Notes under the pieces: generated by a model | Told to the model about the DNA's origin: nothing | Database searches by the model: none | What the model saw: the letters and a program-made list of their open reading frames with translations, nothing else | Made by a program: the position numbers and the translations under genes | Assembly: GCA_023135015.1 (NCBI GenBank) | Contig: JAGLTZ010000090.1 | Span: 1 to 9,249 of the forward strand | Origin: Candidatus Latescibacterota bacterium | GTDB lineage: Bacteria; Blakebacterota; Blakebacteria; Blakebacterales; Blakebacteraceae | DNA length: 9,249 nucleotides | Reading direction: 5' to 3' | Shown here: in pieces, positions 1 through 6,429 of the stretch | Position numbering within the stretch: the first letter of the stretch is position 1 | Layout: each line of letters begins with the position of its first letter

Positions 1-16
1 TCAGACGCAACCGTAG

Positions 17-2584
17 TTATTCGGTCCTCAGCGCATCCACCGGATTGATACGGGTAGCCCTCATCGCCGGCAGGGCGGTCGCCAGAAACATCATTCCGGC
101 CAGAAGGAGGATCCCCATCAGCAGGTAGAGCACTTGAACCGCCTGGATCCCGAATATCTGACTCGAAAGTATGATTATCAGCGATATGGTGCACCAGATC
201 CCGACACCACCACCGACTACGGTGAGACGCAGGCCCTGCCGGATGAAATGCCAGACGATCTGTTTCCTGGAGGCTCCGAAGGTGACCCGGATCCCGATCT
301 CCTGGGTCTGCTGAGCCACCCGGAAGGACATGACCCCGTAGGTTCCCGCGGTCGCCAGAAGGACCGCGATGATGGTGAAGAGCCCGATCAGCAGGGTGGT
401 GACGCGCATTCCCTGCATCCGCTGTCCCACCATCTCCTTCATCGTCCAGAAGGTATCCACAGGAATAAACGGATCGAGTTCTCGAACCGCTTCCCGCACG
501 ATGGAGATGAAGGTGTTCGGATCCCGCTCGGTCCGCATCACCAGATAGGCGCCCATCCGGCTTGTAAGGCTGAAGGGGACATACCGCTCCGGCAGGGCCG
601 GGTAGGTCAGACCCCATTGCCGGGCATTCTCCGAGACTCCGATGACCGAGGACGACCAATCGGGGATTCTGCCATCATGGCGGATCACCTGCCCGATCGG
701 CTCGATCTCCGCCTCCGTCCAGTACCGGTCGACGAACGCCTGGTTGACGATCGTGATACCATTGAGCCCTGAACTGAAATCGCTGGCATCGGGATTGATG
801 ATCATCTCGCTCGATTCGAACGTTCGGCCCTTGAGGATATCGATACGCATGACCTCGAAATAACCCGGAGTAACCAGTGAAAGTTCCACCAGCGGTCGCT
901 GCACCTCCGGATCGTAGGTCTCCCCTTCCACCAGAACACTGCCGTTGGTGCCGCCTCTGGTCGGGAGTTTTGTTGTCGCGCCCGCCGCAATCACTCCGGG
1001 AGCGGCGCCGACCCGGGCCAGCAGCTGGTCCCAGAAATTGACCCGGCCCTGGGCCTCCTCATATTCCGGTCCGGCCGTTTCGAGACTCACTACCAGGATG
1101 TTCTCGGTATCGAAGCCCTGCGGCACCCGGGTAACGTTCACGAAACTCACATAGAGCAGGATGGCGGCGTTGACCAGCATCAGCGCCATAGCAAGCTGTA
1201 CGACCATCAGGAGGTTCAGCATCCGGTTCCGTTTCCGGCCGCCGGTCCGGCTCCCGCCGCCGCCGGCCAGGGTACCGGTCAGATCGGTCCGGGCCGCGAA
1301 GAGCGCCGGGGCCAGACCGAATATGATCCCGGTGACCGCCATGATGATGAAGGCGAAGAAGAGGACCCACCCGTCGATCATGATCCCCTCGATACGGGGT
1401 ATGGTCGGCGGCAGGAGCCCCTTCAGGGCACCGAGGCTCCAGAACGCCAGGAACACCCCCACTATCCCGCCGAGGATGGAGAGCAGCATGCTCTCGGTCA
1501 GCAGCTGCCGGATGATCCGGCGCCCTCCGGCCCCCAGGGAAGCACGGATGGCGACTTCTGTCTGCCGGGCGGCGCCGCGCGCAAGCAGCATGCTGGCCAC
1601 GTTGGCGCAGCCGATCAACAGCACGAATCCGACGACGATGAGCAGTGATATCAAGGTTCCGGTCATGCCTCCGAGCGCTCGGCGCATGAGCGGATCGATC
1701 CAGACATCGACCCGGGCGTTGGTGTCAGGATACTCCTCTGCCAGACGGGCCGCGATGACCTTCAGATCAGCCTCAGCCTGTTTGACGGTGACACCATCCT
1801 TCAGACGCCCAAGCGCGGCCAGCCAGTGGCTCCCCCGCCCCTCGGTACGTGAGAACTCGTACGGGCAGTAGAAGGCGATATCCTCCGCCTGTCCCCACGG
1901 GCTCGGGAATTCGAACTCATCCGACATGACCCCGATCACTTCGTAGCTCTCGCGGTTCAGGATGATCCGCTCACCGATCAGCCCGGGATCGGACCGGAAG
2001 CGTCTTTTCCAGTAATCGTATCCCAGGATCACGATGTTATTCCGGTCGTCACTCGCCTCCTCGTCCCCGAAGAGCCTCCCGTGCAGGGTGGGCATACCCA
2101 GAGCCCGCAGGATGCTGGCGGTGGCGATCACTCCGCGTACCCGTTCCGGCTCGTCATCCACCATCACGTTGGCCCAGCGGAAGGAATAGATCCCGAACTC
2201 CTCGAAGGAGGAATTCTGATCGAGCATGTCGTAGTAATCGGGAGAGGTGAACGGCTGATACCACCTTCTACCGGTCTCGGTTTCCCAGACCGCGACGACC
2301 CGGTCAGGATCGGGAAAGGGCATCGGCCGCAGTATGATCCCCTTGAGCATGCTGAATATCGCCACGTTCGCGCCGATCCCGATCGCGAGGATCAACACGG
2401 CGACCAGTGTGAAGCCGGGAGATTTTCGCAGGGTTCGGACCGCGAAGATCGCATCATGTCTGATATCATCCAGTAGTCCCGAGAACCGCAGTTTCTGATC
2501 GTTCGATCGCATGATCCGCTTCGATTCCCGGCGTATCTTCTCCGGATCCCCGAACCGCCGGACGGCGAGGGATTTCTTGCTCAT
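17..2584 (-). CDS. ADOP/MacB-type duplicated FtsX permease (orphan ABC transporter permease)
   Basis: Inner-membrane permease of the MacB/FtsX superfamily, in the large duplicated form (about 800-900 aa) known as ADOP. In this family such permeases work with a separate MacB-like ATPase in export or envelope mechanotransmission; the substrate here is unknown. Numbering from the chosen start (855 aa): a short remnant of the family's permease prefix (RRFGDPEK, 9-16), TM1 about 57-80, a periplasmic MacB-type domain about 81-305, three TMs about 310-428, TM5 about 455-480, a second periplasmic domain about 481-725, and three C-terminal TMs about 729-841. The cytoplasmic FtsX signature occurs twice, EVAIRASLGAGGRR near 343 and EIGIRVTFGASRKQ near 762, and the protein ends INPVDALRTE, as is typical. 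The frame stays open to an ATG at 2617, but that start has no ribosome site, whereas the ATG at 2584 has GGGAG six bases before it. No ATPase gene is visible. Family assignment is firm; function is not. Confidence 0.93.
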   Translation of the reverse strand: MSKKSLAVRRFGDPEKIRRESKRIMRSNDQKLRFSGLLDDIRHDAIFAVRTLRKSPGFTLVAVLILAIGIGANVAIFSMLKGIILRPMPFPDPDRVVAVWETETGRRWYQPFTSPDYYDMLDQNSSFEEFGIYSFRWANVMVDDEPERVRGVIATASILRALGMPTLHGRLFGDEEASDDRNNIVILGYDYWKRRFRSDPGLIGERIILNRESYEVIGVMSDEFEFPSPWGQAEDIAFYCPYEFSRTEGRGSHWLAALGRLKDGVTVKQAEADLKVIAARLAEEYPDTNARVDVWIDPLMRRALGGMTGTLISLLIVVGFVLLIGCANVASMLLARGAARQTEVAIRASLGAGGRRIIRQLLTESMLLSILGGIVGVFLAFWSLGALKGLLPPTIPRIEGIMIDGWVLFFAFIIMAVTGIIFGLAPALFAARTDLTGTLAGGGGSRTGGRKRNRMLNLLMVVQLAMALMLVNAAILLYVSFVNVTRVPQGFDTENILVVSLETAGPEYEEAQGRVNFWDQLLARVGAAPGVIAAGATTKLPTRGGTNGSVLVEGETYDPEVQRPLVELSLVTPGYFEVMRIDILKGRTFESSEMIINPDASDFSSGLNGITIVNQAFVDRYWTEAEIEPIGQVIRHDGRIPDWSSSVIGVSENARQWGLTYPALPERYVPFSLTSRMGAYLVMRTERDPNTFISIVREAVRELDPFIPVDTFWTMKEMVGQRMQGMRVTTLLIGLFTIIAVLLATAGTYGVMSFRVAQQTQEIGIRVTFGASRKQIVWHFIRQGLRLTVVGGGVGIWCTISLIIILSSQIFGIQAVQVLYLLMGILLLAGMMFLATALPAMRATRINPVDALRTE

Positions 2585-2590
2585 GCGGGT

Positions 2591-2595
2591 CTCCC
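2591..2595 (-). promoter_or_regulatory. Ribosome-binding site that sets the permease start
   Basis: On the minus strand GGGAG lies six bases before the ATG at 2584. The alternative ATG at 2617 is preceded only by the TGTCAT repeats and has no purine-rich site, so 2584 is the better start. Confidence 0.6.
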
Positions 2596-2614
2596 GGATC
2601 GATGTGTCTGTCAG

Positions 2615-2638
2615 CATGACAGAATGACAGGATGACAG
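2615..2638. repeat. Three tandem 8-bp units (NATGACAG)
   Basis: The units CATGACAG, AATGACAG and GATGACAG follow each other without gaps, differing only in the first base. They lie between the operator-like palindrome and the permease start, so they would fall in the untranslated leader if translation starts at 2584. They could be a short slipped-strand repeat or repeated protein-binding half-sites. Eight-base spacing does not match a helical turn, so I favour replication slippage. Confidence 0.6.
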
Positions 2639-2649
2639 TATCAGACACC

Positions 2650-2672
2650 CATATATGAGAGTCTTATATATG
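2650..2672. promoter_or_regulatory. AT-rich near-perfect palindrome, candidate operator (PadR-like)
   Basis: The arms 2650-2660 (CATATATGAGA) and 2662-2672 (TCTTATATATG) are inverted repeats matching at 10 of 11 positions around one central base. The site lies between the stop of the spermidine synthase-like gene and the permease start, 65-88 bases before the ATG at 2584, where a promoter is expected. ADOP permeases are often associated with PadR-family regulators, whose known operators tend to be AT-rich ATAT-type dyads. Binding by a PadR protein is therefore a reasonable inference, but no regulator gene is in the window. A loop of one base argues against a transcription terminator. I could not place convincing -35 and -10 boxes. 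Confidence 0.5.
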
Positions 2673-2695
2673 TACGCAGATATTTGCCCGGAGGT

Positions 2696-5104
2696 TCAGG
2701 CCGATTTCAGGGTTGCCGGGCCTTTGATTTGAAAGGCGGCAAAAGCAGTCAAGACCGCGCTCAATCCTTTCATAATGGCGACCAGCAGGCATGTGCCTAC
2801 TATACCCAGAACCGGCACCAGTACGATGCCGGTGACCAGCGCCCCAAGACTTCCACCCAGATGGTCCGCGGCCGAGACGGCACCCGCGGCACGAGCGGTG
2901 CTCTCTTCACCGCTCAGCCATACTGAAGAAGCGAGTGGGAAAATTATACCGCCCAGTACACCGGATACGGCTACCAGCAGGTAGATCACTATCTGGACCG
3001 GCAGGTCGGCGCCAATCCCCCTGAGGAACCCGAGCACCGGCACCAGCAGAATAGCGAAGACCATGATACCGGTATCCAGCATGAAGACATCCCTCAGGTC
3101 CGACCCACTGGCCCCGTCACTATGCTTCCTGGATCTTCGGCCGGCTAGTGACAGCAGGCGACGGTTCATAATCCAGCTCCCCATGACAAGCCCGAACATG
3201 AAGACTCCTATAACCAACCCGACCATTCCATAGATATACCCGTAGAGGACCTGGAAAGTGTAAAGCAGGACGATTTCGACTGACATGCTCGCAAGTCCGG
3301 TGGTGCCAACAGACCACAAGATTGCTCCACGTTTCAGCGATTCCCCTCCCCTGACAAAGCCCGCCAGGCCGGCCAGCAGCGTCAGAGCGATCAGCCCCGC
3401 CACAATCCATCCGAACCTCACCCGCAGTAAAGCCGACAGAAGATCCGACCGGCCGCCGGTCGGCGCCTCTTCACCTGTGTGAGCCTCCCTGCCCGTTGCG
3501 ACCCACATCCTCATGTGGTAGAGGGCGGCTGCCGGCCTGTTATCGGTATTGAGGAATCGAGGGGGCTGCTGCCGGAGCGCCCGGCGTACGGTCTCTCGCT
3601 TGACCGGATCCAGCATATCGGACGCCCCCTCAAACCAGAGCGGATTGAAGTAGGGGGATTCGATCCGCCTAGAGCGGAACCGTTCGGCGAGAGCCTTGCC
3701 AGTGTCAACAAGTACTCCTCTCTGTCCGGCGGCAAATATCCTGGCAGGGTTGCCGAATGTGATCAGTACATCCGGAAAGACCCTCTCAAGGGATCCCAGA
3801 ACGCTTCCGACATAAGTACTCGTCTCTGGTCCCCAATGTCCCACAGATGCTGTAATCGAGAACGCCAGGACACCACCTTCGATCAGTACCCGCTCCAGCT
3901 CAGCAAAGAATTCCTCCGTATAGAGCCTCGCTTCCAGAGTCGAGGCAGGTTCAGGGGCGGCAAGCAGTATGAGATCGTAACGCGGTGTGCCCGCCTGCGC
4001 CGTTTCCTTTACGAACCGGCGTAGATCGGTAAAATGTATGTCGGGCAGGCCGCTTTCGAGAGCATCACGGTCTGGGACCGGCAGGAGCGGGCGTATCGAT
4101 TCCAGCAGCTTCCTGTCCAGAGTCACGTAGTCCAGTCTTTCAGGCCTGTGACGTATAAGTTCCTTGATAAGTCCTTCTGCACCTCCCCCCAGGACCAGTA
4201 TCCGGTCTGGGGAAGGATGCTGGCAGGCTGCCAGATGGGCTTCGACGGCGAGCGTCGTATGATCGGGCCAGGTGGCCGCAATAGTCCCGTTTGTATATGT
4301 GCTGAACTGATTGGCGAGCTGCCCTACAGCGATGTTCTGGTACTTCGAGTCGACGGAGCTGACCAGTTCCTGCCCAGGGGCAAAGCTGCGCCATCGCTGT
4401 AGGAGTGAGGTAGCGTTCAGCCTGCCGGAAAGGCCGCTGAAGATCCCGGTGGCCATAAGCACGGCGAGTGCAATGATGGCCAGTGGTGCAGATCGTGATA
4501 CTGCCTCCCGGTGCCCAAGGAGAGCCGTAACGGCTGCCAGAATTGCACCACCGCCGAGCATGAGTGAAACGGCGTCAACATTCGCCACTAACACAAAGGA
4601 AAAGAGCGCCCCCCCGACCAGGCTGCCGGCCGATTCGAACAGGTACACCCACCCCACCGAACGAGCTTTCTCGATGTTATTTCCATTCCCCTCACCGAGC
4701 AGTGCACTGGCGGCGGGAAAGGCCAGGCCCACCCATAAGCTCACGGGCACTGAAGCCATTGCAGCAACCATCAGCATGCCTGGAAGACCTATATACTCAC
4801 CAGGCCCGGAACCCAGCAGATGACGTGCGCCTCTGAGCAGGACCACATCGGCCGTCATAATCAGCGGCATGACCAGATTCGAAACGGCCAACACAAACCA
4901 CGGTCTGCGCGCCTTCCCGACCAGCCGTCCTCCTATATGAGATCCGATGGCGACACCCGCCAGCCAGCAAGCCAGCACCAGTCCCCATGAGAGCTCCGAT
5001 CCGAACAGGAGAACCTGTGTCTCCCGCAGCAGAGTCGCCTGGGCACAGACTGCATATGCACCGAGAATGAAATAGGCGGATAAGACGGCATGTCTCAGAC
5101 GCAT
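2696..5104 (-). CDS. Membrane-fused spermidine synthase-like protein, catalytic Asp missing
   Basis: Polytopic protein with a spermidine synthase-like Rossmann domain between two membrane regions (802 aa). N-terminal TMs span about 1-228, including the MFS-like stretch GSELSWGLVLACWLAG (35-50). The central domain covers about 245-535: SKYQNIAV (253-260), GGGAEG (306-311, canonical GGGDGG), D330 and D360 at the nucleoside-binding positions, then YDLILLAAPEP (376-386). C-terminal TMs span about 560-795. In aminopropyltransferases the last motif reads YDxIIxDxxDP; here the catalytic Asp is A382 and the second Asp is E385. Ordinary spermidine synthesis is therefore doubtful. The protein could bind a nucleoside such as SAM, act on another substrate, or be a transporter. 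A GTG at 5140 is possible, but the ATG at 5104 has GGAGG upstream. It lies 42 bases after the Nudix gene and is probably cotranscribed with it. Confidence 0.88.
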   Translation of the reverse strand: MRLRHAVLSAYFILGAYAVCAQATLLRETQVLLFGSELSWGLVLACWLAGVAIGSHIGGRLVGKARRPWFVLAVSNLVMPLIMTADVVLLRGARHLLGSGPGEYIGLPGMLMVAAMASVPVSLWVGLAFPAASALLGEGNGNNIEKARSVGWVYLFESAGSLVGGALFSFVLVANVDAVSLMLGGGAILAAVTALLGHREAVSRSAPLAIIALAVLMATGIFSGLSGRLNATSLLQRWRSFAPGQELVSSVDSKYQNIAVGQLANQFSTYTNGTIAATWPDHTTLAVEAHLAACQHPSPDRILVLGGGAEGLIKELIRHRPERLDYVTLDRKLLESIRPLLPVPDRDALESGLPDIHFTDLRRFVKETAQAGTPRYDLILLAAPEPASTLEARLYTEEFFAELERVLIEGGVLAFSITASVGHWGPETSTYVGSVLGSLERVFPDVLITFGNPARIFAAGQRGVLVDTGKALAERFRSRRIESPYFNPLWFEGASDMLDPVKRETVRRALRQQPPRFLNTDNRPAAALYHMRMWVATGREAHTGEEAPTGGRSDLLSALLRVRFGWIVAGLIALTLLAGLAGFVRGGESLKRGAILWSVGTTGLASMSVEIVLLYTFQVLYGYIYGMVGLVIGVFMFGLVMGSWIMNRRLLSLAGRRSRKHSDGASGSDLRDVFMLDTGIMVFAILLVPVLGFLRGIGADLPVQIVIYLLVAVSGVLGGIIFPLASSVWLSGEESTARAAGAVSAADHLGGSLGALVTGIVLVPVLGIVGTCLLVAIMKGLSAVLTAFAAFQIKGPATLKSA

Positions 5105-5113
5105 TGGAAGCCA

Positions 5114-5118
5114 CCTCC
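5114..5118 (-). promoter_or_regulatory. Ribosome-binding site that sets the spermidine synthase-like start
   Basis: GGAGG on the minus strand stands nine bases before the ATG at 5104. The alternative GTG at 5140 has no comparable site, and the 12 extra residues (rich in Trp and Leu) do not resemble the family's start. Confidence 0.65.
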
Positions 5119-5146
5119 ATAACCAAAGCTGCAATCGCACATACCG

Positions 5147-5710
5147 TCAGATCAATCCCTTGAAGTTTGTCAGTATCCGCTCTGTCATACCCCACACCAG
5201 GTGCGATCCGAATCGATAGCCCTGGACAGTGAGGGAGAACCCTCTGACCTTGATATCCTCTGTGACCCGTGCCTCTAAAAGACCCGCCAGGGGAACCCAG
5301 AAGTGAAGTGCTACCTCCTCGCTTGGGGTGACCGGCTGTTTCTGCTCCAGGCCGAATACGAAGGGCCGGACCATCATGGGCGGCAGGAAGAGAGAGGATG
5401 TGCTCAGATCGTCAAGTTCCCCGAGCAGTTCACCACGGGTGAGGTCAACGGCCGTTTCCTCAAGGGTTTCTCGGATTGCAGTTGTCTGAAGATTACTGTC
5501 CTGGGTTTCTATTCGCCCACCAGGAAATGCAATCTGGCCCGACCAGGGATCATCGTCCCGATCGGTCCTTTTGATGAGCAGCACTTCAAGGTCCTCATCA
5601 CGCTGAATTAAGGTCAGCGCAACTGCAGCTTCGATCCTGCCTTCAGGGTCGGCCCGCACCGGGGAGTAGAGGGTAAGCTTTCTACATATTGATTCGATGG
5701 TAGTCTGCAT
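5147..5710 (-). CDS. Nudix hydrolase, CoA pyrophosphatase (NudL-like)
   Basis: Cytosolic Nudix hydrolase of 187 aa, the usual length for the CoA pyrophosphatase subfamily, which splits coenzyme A into 4'-phosphopantetheine and 3',5'-ADP. The subfamily pattern is clear: LLIKRT (44-49), GQIAFPGG (58-65) and D71, followed by the metal-binding end of the Nudix box, REtlEE (R80, E81, E84, E85). The usual small residue after EE is Ala (A87) rather than Gly. The C-terminus has LVWGMTERIL (171-180), typical of this group. A TTG at 5728 would add six residues, but the ATG at 5710 has AGGA five bases upstream and is preferred. It is the first gene of a likely two-gene operon with the spermidine synthase-like gene; a functional link is not evident. 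Confidence 0.9.
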   Translation of the reverse strand: MQTTIESICRKLTLYSPVRADPEGRIEAAVALTLIQRDEDLEVLLIKRTDRDDDPWSGQIAFPGGRIETQDSNLQTTAIRETLEETAVDLTRGELLGELDDLSTSSLFLPPMMVRPFVFGLEQKQPVTPSEEVALHFWVPLAGLLEARVTEDIKVRGFSLTVQGYRFGSHLVWGMTERILTNFKGLI

Positions 5711-5793
5711 CTGCTTCCTGTCAGACAAGAATATGATTAATAGACGGGGGACGATACCAGACGATAAGAACCAGGAATAACAAAGAACAACAT
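5711..5793. promoter_or_regulatory. Divergent intergenic region between two Nudix genes
   Basis: This 83-bp gap must carry the promoters of both flanking genes. On the plus strand TATGAT at 5732-5737 resembles a -10 box (five of six), but I find no good -35 at 16-18 bases. On the minus strand only weak AT-rich -10 candidates (TATTAA, CATATT) appear. ACGATA occurs twice, at 5751-5756 and 5761-5766, exactly ten bases apart, which could place two protein contacts on one face of the helix. The plus-strand gene has only a distant AGGA, at 5773-5776. Confidence 0.3.
5716..5719 (-). promoter_or_regulatory. Ribosome-binding site for the CoA pyrophosphatase-like gene
   Basis: AGGA on the minus strand lies five bases before the ATG at 5710 and favours that start over the TTG at 5728. 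Confidence 0.5.
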
Positions 5794-6429
5794 ATGGACG
5801 AACAACTTCTCTGCTTCAACCGCGAACTCCTCCCTGAAGATCTGGGGGTTTCAAGCGTTTTCTACGACGATTCGCTCTGGAACCGGATCCTTGACAACCT
5901 GGAGATCGTACCGCGCTCACAGGCCGAAACCGACTACACCCGCAAGCAGCTTGTCGCCTATATCCTTGTGCGCTCTGGTGAGCTCATCCTCACTTATAAG
6001 CGGACTCCCAAGACCAATGAGCAGCGTCTGCGGGAACTCTACTCAATTGGCATAGGCGGACACGTGAACGTGGAGGATAGAAGCCAGTTCTCCCTCTTCG
6101 GCTCCGATGCCGGGTTCAACATCGAATTCATCCGCGATGCTGCCTGGCGCGAGATCGACGAGGAGATCAGCATTGAGTCGAAGGTCGTGAGGGAACCGGA
6201 GATCATCGGATTCATCAATGACGATTCAAACGATGTGGGTCGTGTCCACTTCGGTATTGTCTGGCTGCTTGAAATTGAAAAACCGGAAGTCTCGGCAAAA
6301 GGGGCTCGAGGCCTCGGAGATCTAGGGTTCAACACCCTACCCCACCTGCTCGACAACAAGGACCAGTTCGAAAGCTGGTCACGGCTGCTGATTGAGTACC
6401 TTATAGTACCTTCACCACCAGTGCTGTAA
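5794..6429 (+). CDS. Nudix-family (MutT-like) predicted phosphoesterase with interrupted Nudix box
   Basis: Soluble protein of 211 aa resembling the predicted MutT-type phosphoesterase group (COG4112-like). The core reads SIGIGGH (84-90), then an insertion of about 20 residues, then E111-x7-R119-E120-I-D-E123-E124. The Ex7REUxEE half of the Nudix box is thus intact and should bind the divalent metal, while the first GX5E segment is stretched. FGIVWLLEIE (153-162) is a typical Nudix core strand. An N-terminal extension of about 45 residues precedes the fold. The substrate cannot be told from sequence; nucleoside diphosphate derivatives are the family norm. The start is the only good ATG, but the ribosome site is weak. 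Its 3' end overlaps the convergent ZIP gene by 29 bp. Confidence 0.82.
   Translation: MDEQLLCFNRELLPEDLGVSSVFYDDSLWNRILDNLEIVPRSQAETDYTRKQLVAYILVRSGELILTYKRTPKTNEQRLRELYSIGIGGHVNVEDRSQFSLFGSDAGFNIEFIRDAAWREIDEEISIESKVVREPEIIGFINDDSNDVGRVHFGIVWLLEIEKPEVSAKGARGLGDLGFNTLPHLLDNKDQFESWSRLLIEYLIVPSPPVL

Noticed and set aside
1..16. Possible end of another gene at the left edge
   Set aside because: Sixteen bases with a TGA on the minus strand are too little to support a gene.
134..772. Plus-strand open frame of 212 aa
   Set aside because: Asp/Pro/Arg-rich translation antisense to the permease's second half; a GC-bias shadow.
1161..1871. Long plus-strand open frame (236 aa) inside the permease
   Set aside because: It is antisense to a well-supported permease, has low-complexity Arg/Pro/Ser composition, no ribosome site and no family resemblance.
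3479..4024. Plus-strand open frame of 181 aa
   Set aside because: Antisense to the Rossmann domain of the spermidine synthase-like gene, whose motifs are clearly real.
5105..5140. GTG start at 5140 for the spermidine synthase-like gene
   Set aside because: No ribosome site, and only six bases after the preceding stop; the ATG at 5104 has GGAGG at good spacing.
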